64,000 bases of DNA from Cornus controversa. Its lineage: Eukaryota > Streptophyta > Magnoliopsida > Cornales > Cornaceae. The notes under the pieces are model-generated. The model had not been told where the DNA came from. It saw only the letters and a program-made list of their open reading frames with translations, and ran no database searches. The DNA lies in the NCBI GenBank assembly GCA_026545225.1, contig CM048854.1:29735230-29799229 (forward strand). Reading direction: 5' to 3'. Positions 1 through 12,300 of the stretch are shown piece by piece; position 1 is the first letter of the stretch; each line of letters opens with the position of its first letter. Both the position numbers and the translations under genes were made by a program.

Positions 1-348
1 TTAGCCTAACAATTTGAGAATGAATAAGAAAGCAATTAAGATGAAATGAGTAGAAGAATGATTTAGAGTAGAGTATGATCAACGTGCTCTAATACTATGT
101 AAAAAAAAAAAAATGAGTGTTGGGTTGGCTAAAATTCCTATTGTGATTAGGTTTCTATTATAGAGTTGTATTTGATTAAGTAATTTCTTAGTAAACAAGT
201 CTTGGTCTCGAGAAAGAAAAGTTCTTGTTAGGCAAGTCTTGAGTTCTAAGGAATTGTAATCCTTGTCCACTAAAGAATTGGGTTTGGGACTCTATAAATA
301 GTTACATATGTTATAGGTTGAGACTAATGAGAAGAAAAGAGACAATAC
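1..348. other. AT-rich sequence, possible LTR fragment
   Basis: No gene is visible. A TATA-like motif (ctctataaatag, about 290-301) after short 'ttgtaatccttgt' motifs resembles the promoter part of the small LTR element at 9692-12563. This may be a decayed LTR fragment that continues to the left of the window. No end or TSD can be shown. Confidence 0.3.
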
Positions 349-860
349 TCTTAGGACTAATTTGGTATGCATGAATGAAATGGAATGGGAATGGAATGAA
401 ACTCGAAATGAAATGAGAATGAAAATAGAATGGAATGACCATTCTCACTCCAATGTTTGGCTGTAGATAAGGAATGGTGTAAAAATGAAATGATAGTACC
501 TTTCAACAAGCTATACTTTTCTATATAAAACAAAATCAGTTTTAAAAATAGGAAATTTAGCCAACTTTAATTTAATTATCATGCGAAAAAACAATTTAAT
601 TATTCATTCAATTAAAACTTTCTAGATCAAGATAAAATCCGTCATTTTCTTCTAGTCAAGATTAATATAATCCTTTATACGAAAAAAATTAATATTTTAT
701 TAAAAATAGAAAGTGATAAAACAAGAACCTTTCTTTTCTTTCACAACTTAAGATAGAGCAAGTTATATATATAGGCATGTGACAGGTATATATATATAAG
801 CGTGTGTCAAGTATATAACATACCTATTATATATAAAGAAAGAAATTAACACTAATTACC

Positions 861-904
<44 letters not shown>

Positions 905-1083
905 TAGAGTGAGTTGTAAAAGAAAGAGAAATTAATGAAGAGAGATGATGATTTTAATAATGAGTGAGAATGGAATGGTCATTCCATAACTCAAGGAGTG
1001 GAATGATTTTGTTGGAATGAACATTCCAAGGGAATGACCATTTCATTTCTAATGTAGTACAACAAACGAGAGAAAGAGAATCA
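349..1083. mobile_element. MITE-like element with cattcc-rich inverted ends
   Basis: The left end (361-450) is built from repeated 'aatggaatg' units. The right end (965-1060) carries the inverse 'cattcc' units. Read inverted, the right edge (tttgttgtactac) parallels the left edge (tttggtatgcatg). Such ends are common in small non-autonomous DNA transposons of plants. The interior is AT-rich and non-coding. The TSD was not resolved, so the boundaries are approximate. Confidence 0.4.
862..902. repeat. (TA)n microsatellite
   Basis: About 20 uninterrupted TA dinucleotides inside the MITE-like element. Confidence 0.9.
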
Positions 1084-1639
1084 AATGTGAAATTCCTGCG
1101 TACCGAACTAGCCATCATTGTATTTGAGAGGTCACTTTCATTATTTTGAGAGGACAACTCTTGCATAAAAGTAATACTCTCATTATTATGGAGAGAATAC
1201 TTAGATAGAGAAGTCTTATTTATAATTTGTGATTTCCTTTTGAGTGAGATTGGGTGTATAAGGGTCAAGGGTTGAGAGTGGAGCGTACTCTTGATATAAT
1301 CTTTCAACTTGTACTATTACAAGCTATACAGAAAAATCGCGCTCTCCGTACTTGTCTAGCCGAACCACGTATAATTTTTGATGTTTTCTTGCAAATTTCT
1401 TCGTACTTGTCTACTTATCATCACATCGTAATATTTGGTGATATGTGATTAGAGGCTTGTTTCTCAATAAAAGAAAATTGAGAAGAGAGATGAAGAAAAA
1501 TAATAGAATAATTTAACACGGTTCAACCACTACAACCTACATCAAACAACACACAAAACTTAAAGGACTACATCTCTTCCATTATATTATATCTTAAGTT
1601 TGTTTACAATGACCATTTATATATATTTATAGGTGAAAG

Positions 1640-2097
1640 TATGGGTGACAAATTTTGACACAACACATAACATGTCTCAAACACGATACGAGATAAGTGG
1701 GTTTGAGTTTGGGTTTGCCTTAATCGTGTTCGTGATGTAATCGCATCAACCTGAATTGACACGATAATTAAATGTGTCATGTTTGTGTTTGACTTGCCAA
1801 CCCGATTAACCCGTTTAACAAAACATGTTAGATAAGCATTTCGTGTTCATGTAAAAAATAACCCGTTTAGTTAAACGTGTCAGATAAATATGTTATGTTC
1901 GTGTTAAAAATGACCGATTTAGTTAAACGTGTCATGTTCATATCATATTACGTCTTGACCCATTTATTAAACGGGTTATGAGTGTTGTGTCGTGTTATCC
2001 GTGGAATATTTGTGTCAATATTTATTAATACGAATAATAATCGTATCGTGTTCATGTCGACCCGTATAATAAAACGCCAACACGAATTGCCACCCCA
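1640..2097. mobile_element. hAT-type MITE
   Basis: The ends are imperfect terminal inverted repeats (tatgggtgacaa on the left, ttgccacccca on the right). They are flanked by the direct repeat aggtgaaag at 1631-1639 and 2097-2105; 8 bp is the usual hAT TSD and 9 bp match here. The interior repeats motifs such as aacccgtttagttaaacgtgtc and has no coding capacity. The same family occurs at 37982-38704. Confidence 0.75.
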
Positions 2098-2409
2098 GGT
2101 GAAAGAATATAATAAGGTGATTAATATGAAAACTATATTAATGAACAAATTTTAAAATCAATCTCACAAATCACTCCACCCATTATACCATAGAACCTCA
2201 AAAGTTTAAATAGTTACTATAATGATATTCTCTAACAATCATTGATGATACACAATACAATAATACTACAAGCGGTCTAATCATAAGAAATCAAAATCAA
2301 ATTAAAAGTAAGATGGGATAATGGATGCGTGTTTTAGTAGAGTTGTTCTTCGAGATTTTTTTTAATTAAAAAAAAGGAGTTAAAATAAAGTATATATTGA
2401 TAAGTAAAA
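2098..2409. other. Intergenic, nothing recognised
   Basis: Short AT-rich spacer between two MITEs. No exon-like or RNA-like signal is seen. Confidence 0.5.
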
Positions 2410-2936
2410 GGGTAAATTCCTCTGACTTTCCCAAAAATTTGGCTTAATTATCCTCCAATTAAAGTTTTACAAAATTACTCTGACACCCTATTAGACTAAC
2501 AATTCGTTAAACCAAATTACATCTAATATACAATTACAAAAGTACCTTTAAGTTATAATGCTTTTGTACAAAAATAACTTCAATTTCTATCCATTTGACT
2601 GAGATTAACATGTTACATATATACATGTGTGTGTATATATATATATATATATATTTTTTTTTTCCTCCAGTAATGCCACGGCAGCACTATTGCCACCCAA
2701 GGTAGTTTTGGTATTTTAAATTTTTTTTATGTTAATTGACTTTAACGGAGCAGTTTTGGTATTTTGAATTTTTTTTTTTATGTTAATTGACTTTAACAAA
2801 GCTGATTGTCAATTAAGGACATGGTATCCAGAATAAAATCAACTAAACTTCAAGGGAAGTTAACCACCATATTTTAAAAATTTTAATCCGAGGGTACTTA
2901 GGCAAAACCTCAGAAGATGTCAGAGTAATTTACCCC
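2410..2936. mobile_element. MULE-type MITE (family A, copy 1)
   Basis: The inverted ends read gggtaaattcctctgac on the left and gtcagagtaatttacccc on the right. They are flanked by aagtaaaa at 2402-2409 and 2937-2944 (8 of 9 positions match if extended by one base). The interior includes 'cctcagaagatgtcagag' and a duplicated 'gttttggtatttt...ttaattgactttaac' segment. Related copies are at 30781-31194 and 58293-58786. Confidence 0.75.
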
Positions 2937-4019
2937 AAGTAAAATGAAACCCAAAAAGCGTCTAAGGGATTGTTACATCTATGTCGGGGATAAATTATTA
3001 GATACTCCTGGCCCACTTGTCTTAGTCAACAACACTAACACGCTATCAAGACAAGTGTTGAGATAAAAAAAAATACATGAGCAAATGTGACACGTTGCTA
3101 TTGGCCTAATCCCAAAAATACCTAATAATCTCTCCATATTAACGGGTCAATGTCAGCCTAACATAACATCAGTTAGCTGAAAGTAAGGCAACTAGAGAGG
3201 CCCAAGCCCAAAGGCAACCAAAAGTTTGAATCAAGAGGCCCATTACAGACGATCGTTGCAGTGGTTAAAAGCATATACGAATTGACATCAATAAGTTCAA
3301 TAAACGTATACTCCAACCTCCTCATCTTAGATGTCATGACAATATTTTTATCATTTTTTTTTTTAGAAGCTAAAGCAAATTTGTATATATTATGTAAATT
3401 GTACATTAGAGGCATCTAGCCCAAAAACCACATTTAAGGCCCAATGACAGTTAGCCAGAGGCATCTAGCCCAAAAAACACATTTAAGGCCCAATGACAGT
3501 TAGCCATAAACACGGCAAAGCCCAATATTATAATTAATTAGGTGAGCTCTAAGTCCAAACAGGACTGTTCCTTTATCATTGTGATTATATGTTATGCAAA
3601 CTACTGTACTAAAACTATATGTAAATTTTTTTTTTTTTGGAAAGGTAAAATTATATATAAAGATTGATGCATGTAGAATGTAACAATTTTATGAGATATG
3701 ATGCATGTGTGTGTGTGTGTATGAAACCTTACAGAGAGACCGTAGGTAGAATATTTAATAAACACCTGTCAACAAGTATATGTAATGCTTAGCTTAGAGA
3801 CTGTACTTAGAATATGCAAGTTCATGTGAAAGTGCTACATATTCTAAATACAATCTCAAGCTCTAAGGCTAGCATTGAATATACGTTCAAAGTTCATGAG
3901 GTGGTTATTAAATATTCTACATATATACACCTAAGAATTAACTTGTATGCATATGGAATGCTTGCTTTGATTAGAAACTGTATTTGGAATATGTACACTT
4001 CCACATGAATATATATATA
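2937..4019. other. Intergenic, possible 3' end region of the MADS gene
   Basis: A 49-bp unit beginning gaggcatctagccc is repeated twice in tandem at about 3409-3506. I searched the minus strand for a last MADS exon coding the usual LP-x-x-G ending and found no convincing candidate. A tract reading ctctag then ttgccttac near 3185-3205 would need the wrong phase. Confidence 0.4.
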
Positions 4020-4804
4020 TGTTAGAAAATTTGAATGAAAATTAAATGTGAAACAGTGAGATTTACACTGAATAGACATCAAAAGTGTCTGTTAGTATCA
4101 AATAGACACAATTAGTATTGTTTAAAGTTGAAACAGTACGAGTTGCAACCTTTTGCACCAAAGGACGTGTCCCATGCCTATTCGGGTACTTTTGAAAGGG
4201 TACTAGTATGCCTATAAATAGGTCATTTACCATTTGTAATAAATGTTTTTTAAGACTACTTCTTCTCTCTACGTTTGAGGTCTCCCTCTCTACAAAACCT
4301 CTATAGCCTAACGAAGTTGTAGTCCAGTGAATCTTTGTGGTCTGGTCTTCACCAACGGGTTAGGAGAGTCAAGTCCAAGAGAGTACAAACACACAGGTCA
4401 GTTGAAGCTCAGTTGGTTTGTAGTGTTGCTACTGATTGAGATGAAGATCGTTGTATCCTGGGAGACAGTCGCCAAGAGTTCGTTCAACACCATTGCGGGG
4501 CGATAATTGTCTTAAGGACATAGAGTCTAACTCTAGCCTCGATCTACAGGTTCTTCAGTATTTATAGATATTTTAAGTTCTGTTATATTTTTTATATAAC
4601 ATATGATATATGTACTGTACATGAGTTCAGTAGTTTAGATTATTACATGTGTTATAATCTTACTTGATATAGAAACTTATATAGAAGGTTTTATATATTG
4701 TGAAATGGTAAGAGATTTTCCATTATGTTTATGTGATTTAACATGTTAGTATAATTACTTTATATCTTAAATAGTAACATATACGCAGATATATTTTTCC
4801 AACA
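4020..4804 (+). mobile_element. Solo LTR (probably copia-type), 785 bp
   Basis: The element starts tgttagaaaa and ends ttttccaaca, which are near-perfect inverted ends of TG...CA type. It is flanked by atata at 4015-4019 and 4805-4809; the TSD is short and lies in AT-rich sequence, but it fits. A TATA box (cctataaatagg, about 4210-4221) is followed by a pyrimidine-rich stretch, as in an LTR U3-R junction, so the LTR points to the plus strand. No internal domain or second LTR is present. It lies about 30 bp beyond the last recognised coding exon of the minus-strand MADS gene and points towards it. Confidence 0.8.
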
Positions 4805-4834
4805 ATATATATATATATACACACACACATAAGC

Positions 4835-5228
4835 TTACCCTAGTTTCAGAGATGTATCAGAGCAATCATCTACCAGTGGAGGAACCTTTTTGCAGATGGA
4901 AACATTGATGAAAGGCTCCAAAAACTGGCCTTCTTCGGGGTTCAGAGTATCCAATGACTGATCAGCAACAAGGAGACTCTTTCCTTTAGAAATCATCGCC
5001 ATCTGTGATAAAAATAAATAGATAAATAAATTATAAGTTATTTTACAAAGTTATATATATGCATCGATCATCATCATTCTTGCCTTAATTCCATATGAAT
5101 GGAATCGGTGACGTGAAAGTTATAAATATATATATAGATAAATAAATTATAAGTTATTTACGCAGTTATATATATGCATCGATTATCATCATTCTTGCCT
5201 TAATCCCATATGAATGGAGTCGTGAAAG

Positions 5229-5269
<41 letters not shown>

Positions 5270-5902
5270 TAATAGAAAAGAATAATTAAAGGCAATGAAA
5301 AGTCTTATAACCTTCTGTTCCAATTGCTCCTTCTCTTCCCTCAATTGAGCGCCCTACATGTGTTTTTAAGAAGCCACCAAGTTCATTGGGTTATTCCAAC
5401 AATATTTTGGTTTAGAACACTACTTAAAAACCAATCAATCAAAACCATGATTGCACAAAAAGTAACTTAAAAACAAAATAAATTCTAGTTCAATGGTGCT
5501 CTAAATTGGAAATATATTGTTTGTGGGAAATTGATTCAAATTTTAATCCGTCAATGATTTGGATGTGGTAACGTTTTTAACCAAACCTTTATTTGAAGGT
5601 CGCCGATCTCATTCATGATTCGTGCACTCTGAAACGAATAAAAAGTTGGAAATGTTAATATCATGAACGGTATATATATATTAACAACAAATATAATAGA
5701 AAATATATAAAACAAAAAATAGATAAAGACTTTGGTGTCGAGCACTCGGCTTAGTCCTGCTTCAAGCATTTTCTCTAGTTGATGCAGTTCCTCCAGATTT
5801 AATCCTTGAAGGTCCTCACCCCTCATTTGCCTATTTCAAGGGCACGTTAGTTCAGCATTTAAATATGTCATTCAATAATATATAAGAAGATTTCTTTACA
5901 AC

Positions 5903-5947
<45 letters not shown>

Positions 5948-6390
5948 CATGCACATATATGCATACCTCAGTTGATGCCTCTTATCTGCAACTTCCTTGC
6001 TCATTTTCATGTGATTCCCATGGTCCAGCTAAAACAAAGAGCATTATTTCAATTTAAACTATAGAAAATATAGAAAGTCTTCGTAAGAAGTTACATATTC
6101 ATCTTAATCCTTAAAAATCTTTGAAGTGTTCTCAGAGAGAAAACTATTTGCAAATGTTCGAGAACATTGTAAACTCATTACAAATTAATACTATGGAGAA
6201 AATTTTGGAAATAGCATATATTTATGGGACAAAAGCAAACCCCATCACTAGTATTACAATGACTAATATGAAATTAACATGCAAATTAAAACTGACAACT
6301 TATTTTACCTGCATTTGAAGCGAAGATTGGTACATTTCTACGAGGTTAGTTGATTGTTGCAGGCAATACTTCTGAAGTATATCCTTCATG
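4835..6390 (-). CDS. AGL24: MADS gene exons 2-7 (I, K and C regions)
   Basis: Exon 2 (6390-6309) begins MKDILQKY. Exon 3 (6028-5967) codes [13 protein letters not shown]. Exon 4 (5830-5731) codes [19 protein letters not shown] then GLSRVLDTK. Exon 5 (5628-5587) codes [14 protein letters not shown]. Exon 6 (5353-5312) codes [14 protein letters not shown]. Exon 7 (5002-4835) codes the C region with the clade signature [11 protein letters not shown]. Each exon has AG before it and GT after it, and phases join correctly. Exon 2 is 82 bp, one codon longer than the common 79 bp. Confidence 0.9.
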
Positions 6391-9300
6391 CTTCACAATA
6401 ACATACATTGCAAGTCATAAATTGTATCATTTATTCACTTTATAAGAAAACATGCATATATATGCATGGCATATGCAACTGGTAAATTTTTTGTAAAAGA
6501 GAGAATGGGGATGGAGTTTAATTCACTAGCTATGGATTTCAATGTCATATAAGCAGACCTTGAAAAGAGATAATGTGCAAAATCAAATTTAGATGTACAG
6601 AGACAAAGCCCACTATACAAATAAACAAGCAATAAGGCAAAAGTCCGGAAAGGACCTATTAGCAGCAAGAAAAATAGAAAGCAAAGAAACGCTAAACAAT
6701 CAAATCAGAAGCAAGAAGGAAAAGGGAAGCAAAAAAGAAAAAGAAGAAGCTAAATAGAAGGCAAACCAGAAGCCAGAAGTCTAAAGCAACAAAGAACAAC
6801 CAAAACGACAACAAAAAAATCTATTTTTTTACCACTGAGCCATTAATCCAGCTGGTATAACCCTCTTTTCTCAAAGGGGAGGTAAGAGGTTTGAGACTCA
6901 TAGTGGACATTTGTGGAAAGATGGAGGTTCCAAGCTAAAGCTATCCTTATGAAAGCATGACAATGGCCATGAAGTTGGAAGAAAGCAATCTTCTTCTAAT
7001 AATGGAGTAGAGATATGTTTAGTGCTCCGTATTTCTCTCTCTTACCACACGCACAACCTGCTAAAACCAATTTGTAGGGGATGAATTTAGAGTTGGAGCT
7101 CCAGTTAGAAAGAGCACCAAGAAATGAGAGAAGGCCAATCTGAAGGGAGAATGTGAAGACCTGTAAGGTTTTGATTCTTGAAAGAAGTAATTCCAGTGAT
7201 GGCTGAAAAAGAACAGTACTGAAAAAAGAGATGATTGTGGGAATCCAAATCAGCATTGAGAAGAGGGCGAACATTTGGGATGTGAAGGTAAGCAAGATTT
7301 TTGCCATCTCTAGTAGGTAATTGAGAAAAATAGCTAGCTAGAGGATAAAATTATGCCTTGGGATCGAAGGATGAAACCAAACCGAGTGTTTCCAAGGAAT
7401 TGAGGGGGAAAGAGAGGAAAAAACTGAAAGAGTACATATGGTAATGAGAAAAAGGATCATGTAGGAGATGGAGACCAAAGCATTGTGTCATTCCTTGAAA
7501 GGTTTAGAGGGGGAAGATGAGATGTGTCCCTAAAGTCCAATACCAACTCGGTTAGATGAGAGGGAATGTAGGTGTCAAGAATTACTACGGATGAGCCATA
7601 CAATTTCCAACACGTTGGCGGGATTGATTCTGAGACTAAAAGAGGGCCAAGGGGAAGCAAGTTGTCAAACCAAAGTTGAGTGTACGTTGCTACCATTGTC
7701 AATGGAGTAAACCAAAGTTGAATGTACGTTGCTACCATTGTCAATGGAGTATTTCAACAAGCATCTAGCCAAGGGTCTAGGCTAAAAAATTATGAGAAGC
7801 TATTAAGAGGAATTTTGATGTCCTAAAAGCTTATGTCTTTGACAAGAGTTTTATTAGTCCAAATGCACCATAAGCTATATACCTGAAGATCTTGAAAAAA
7901 GACACCAAATGTATCCAAGTATGAGAGCTTGATTCCAAACTACAATATGAGGAAATTGAGTTACATGCAGCTTTAGGCTAGGAAGGAACAAGAGATGGGC
8001 CAGACCAAAAAAAGGAGCTAAGTATTAGAGATGGGACTTCAGGCTGAAATATTAAAGGGAGAAGAAAAAAAGAAAAATAGAATTCTGCATTTACAACATG
8101 CCATTTACCTAGTAAGATGCAAATCTTTTGCCTATAATAAATGATCAAATTATATACAAAACCAGTGATTATAGCCAGCACTGGTTTTTCGTTAGTTTAG
8201 TAGAAGGTGTTGGAAGGATCAAATTGGATGCAAACGCAACTTTGACATCATCTACACAAAAATATGACTCCTTCCCATTGTTTAAATCAAAGATTTTATA
8301 TTTTAAATAAAAAATTTAATGAACGATATGCTTAATTGTTCACAACAGATAAAAGAGAAAAAAAAAGGTGAAGTAAGAAGGGGAAAACCATGCATAACCA
8401 TGAAATATTCATTATTCCACCTAATTCATCTAATATAGATGAAGCATATATGAAGTCAGTCCTATATATAAGAACATAGAAGAAAAGACTCAGACACCAA
8501 AAGTTTTTTTTTGGTAAATGGTAAGAATTATAAAAGAGGGGGAAAAGAATATATACAAATAGACTTTTAAGGAGTCAAAGAAGGCATTAAGCAAATACAA
8601 GCAATCTGCTGTTAGGCAAACAAAAACATTCATGCCTATATCAACTGCTCCTACTAGACTGAAGTGATACATTCAGAACTTAGAAACTTAGTAGAAGCAA
8701 CACCAACATAGAGCCGCCTTACAAGGTTTCTACCAAATGTTAGGAGTGTATAAGCCATCTCCGACCAACTTCAATTGAATTCCCTTCCATAATGAGTCTG
8801 TTAAGATCCCATTGGTTCTCAATGCTTATAAGGCTATCTTTAACACCAAAAGTTGTTTTGGAACAATCATACATTCTTGGAAAAATTAGATTTAAGTGAC
8901 CAAAATTAAAGATAATTGTTCTATAGTGACTATAAAGTTAAAAAAAGACGAATAGTTACCAATTCTAAAACTATATTGCTCTTTAGTGACCATTTTAGAC
9001 TCAATTACAAAAATACCCTTCTTCCATCTCTTTCTCCCCCAACTGAAAACATTGTGTATACACCCTTACATATATTGTGTATATCATATATTAATAATAT
9101 GAATATGGTGAAACTAGATTCTATATACAACTCCAAATCATTTATTTTTTTAACTTTCCCTCATGTGGTACTTATCCATTATTACATTTTTGTAACTTTT
9201 CCTCATGGTACTTATCTATTATTAACTCTCTTCTGTTCAATTGAACATTTAAATATGATGAAATTATAGTGAAAATTTATGAAATTTTGAACTATCGGCC

Positions 9301-12300
9301 TCAACTGTGTATCTCCGTAAAATACAATCAAAACCCTAACTATATATATATATATAGAATGCAAAGTTGGGTTTAATTATGACTAGAGTTTTTAATCCTA
9401 TATTAGGTCAGAGAAGTATTAAGTTTAATATATTTAATTAATTATTTATTTTTATAACTACATAAAACACTTTGACAAAACTACCCTCAAATGGTCCCTA
9501 AAAAGCAATTTAGTTTTAATATTGGTGGCTATTCATCTTTTTAAATCTTTAAGGTCACTTTAAAGTAATTACTTTTTAATTGTGGTCACTAAAATATAAT
9601 TTTCCTAACATTCTTTCAGTAAAGACACGCGCTGCTATTACAAACTATTAAAAATTGGTGCATTATTCTAAAAATTATAAAAGAGAAAAATTGTTATGTA
9701 TGTCTCAAATTCTTATTGGATTGTGCTTTGATTTATAATAGTTTGGGAATGTTTTGTTAGACTTGGCCCAAAAAAATTGTCTTTTGTATTCCTTACACAA
9801 TAAGGATTTGTATTACTTGCTCACCAAGCTATGGGTTAATTAGGAATTCTGTAATACCCTGCTCCAACACATGGTATGATATTGTCCGCTTTGAGCTTGA
9901 ACCCGCACGGTTTTGCTCTTGGGTTTTACCCCAAAAGGCCTCATACCATTTGAAGAGAACATACTACATATAAACACATCCCCTTTTCCACACCCAAGCA
10001 ATATGGGATTGTGCACCCTGTATCCTGTCAGTGTGGTAGCTCAGCCCAGTGTCTGTCTTCGCACCCGCCCACTCACACCCGTCCACAAGGGTTACTACAA
10101 TCCACCCCCCTATGAGGCCCGACGTCCTCGTCGGCACACTTCCGGTTGGGTTCAGGCTTTGATACCAACTGTAATACTCTGCTCCAACACATGGTATGAT
10201 ATTGTCCGCTTTGGGACTGAGCCCACACGGTTTTGCTCTTGGGTTTTACCCCAAAAGGCCTCATACCATTTGAAGAGAACATACTACATATAAGCTCATC
10301 CCATTTTCCACACCCAGGCGATGTGGGATTGAGTACCCTGTACCCTGTCAGTGTGGTAGCTCGGCCTAGTGTCTATCTTCGCACCCGCCCACTAACACTC
10401 GTCCACAAGGGTTATTACAAACTCTCTATAAATAGAGAAGGAGTTGAATTGAGAAGGTAGAGAAGAAACAAGAATGGAAGGAGTGAGTGAGAAGAGAAGA
10501 GAGTGAGAGATGTAGCCTCATAGATAGGGGTGACAATTTTTCCCCGCCCCGACGGGTTTCTGCCTCGCCCCTTAAGGGATGGATTTGGTAGGCCTCTAAA
10601 TGGGGTAGGATCGGTTATGGTAATTTCATTAAAAACCCAATTCAGGTTCGGGGTAGAGTAGGATTTAATGTAAAACCCGCCCTACCCTGATTAGCTATAT
10701 ATACAGATATTTATACACATACACACATAAATATATGTATGCCCTTCCTTTTTGTTATAATATTACTTTACTACGCTCATATATATAGATATATGTAATA
10801 TACTAGTTGAGTAGCCGCTAGGGTTTTATCTCTAAAATTATTTTCATCCTAAAATTTGAAGCAGTGAAACCTGCTTGAGTGACTGAATGAGAAAGAGAGA
10901 AAAGACCTGAAGTAGTGAAGCCCTAGAGATTTGAAGTTCTCCTATCCGCGATTCTATTTTGATGAAGGACTGAAGATACTCTCTCTTTATCTCTCTCGCT
11001 CTACTCTCATGCTTTGATCTCTCTCTCAATAATCGATTTGGACGAGTGAGCAATCTGTGTTTTCTGGTGTTTATCTCTTCCTAGGTTTTGCACACTGCAA
11101 TTTTATCTTTTCCCTCCATTTATTGAGATGAAATGGAAAATAGAACATGTATTTTCTAGTTAGAACTTAATGGTGATATATATACTTACTAGTTTGTAAA
11201 TCTAAGATAATATTGTTTCTATAATTGATTTTGAGCTTTTGTGAGAAAAGGTATGGTGGTGGTGGTTTGTGTTTTGAGACCAAAACTGCACTGGCGGGGT
11301 GGGGCAGTGTACTGATTAGCCCCCACGGGGAGGAAATGGTATGCTTACCAATAACTCGTCCCGGGTTCTTAACGAAGGTGGAGTGTGTATTTTCTTAATG
11401 GGTTGGGGTAGGGTTTAGGCAAATGCGCCCCATACCTGCCCTGTTGCCATCCCTACTCATAGAAATCAATCGGTATGTTTGGGGTAGAGATGATGAGTGA
11501 GCAAGTGATGGAACACCAATGGCAAGCAAGACTCGTGGAGTGGTAGGTGGAGTGGTAGATTGTGAAAGGCTCAGGTATCCAACACCATACCTTAAGCAGG
11601 GAATGTGTGCACAGTCCGGTGTTTAAAGTTTCTATCGGTGTAATTTCTCACGAGGTAGTGTGAGAGTGGACACTCTTTACTGTTGTAATATTCTCTTCAT
11701 TAATGGTAGTGAATTTTTTTTTCTCTCTATGGACGTAGGCTGGATGGGGCTGAACTTATTGTTTGTTTTTTTGTGATTAGATTTTATGTTTCTTTCTAAT
11801 TTGCTTTTGTTATGTCGAATGAAGTTATACCCAATAACTAGTATCAGAGTTGATGATTCGCCCTAGAGTTTTCACAGTTGGTTGATAGAGATCCATAAAA
11901 TAATTAAAAAAATGACAATTGAGCTAGTGATCTTCAATCAAGATAGAGAATTTTCACCAAGGTGGAGATTTAGTATGTATATCTCAAAATTCTTAATAGG
12001 TTGGACTTTGAATTTTAAGGGTTTAGGAGTGTTTTGTTAGACTTTAGCCCAAAGTAATTGTCTTTGAGCCTTAAGTAGTCGCATTCCTTACTTAACAAGG
12101 ACTTGTATTACTTGCTGACTAAATTATAGGTTAGGAAATCTCTATAAATAGAGAGGGAGTTGAATTGAGAGGGTGGAGAAGAGAAAAGAATGGAGGCGTG
12201 AGAAGAAAAGAAAGTTAGCGCAAAGAATAGAGAAATGTAACCTCATAGAAATTAGTGAGTGTGTTGGGTAGTTGACACTATTCTCTGAGTAGGGAGTGTG

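Noticed and set aside
954-1307. 117-aa minus-strand frame
   Set aside because: It runs through the MITE-like end repeats and has no family resemblance.
3173-3260. Last MADS exon coding ...LGLGL or LPYFQ
   Set aside because: The only acceptor (ctctag) would join in the wrong phase to give LP after LKLG, and the alternative frame does not resemble the clade's C-terminus.
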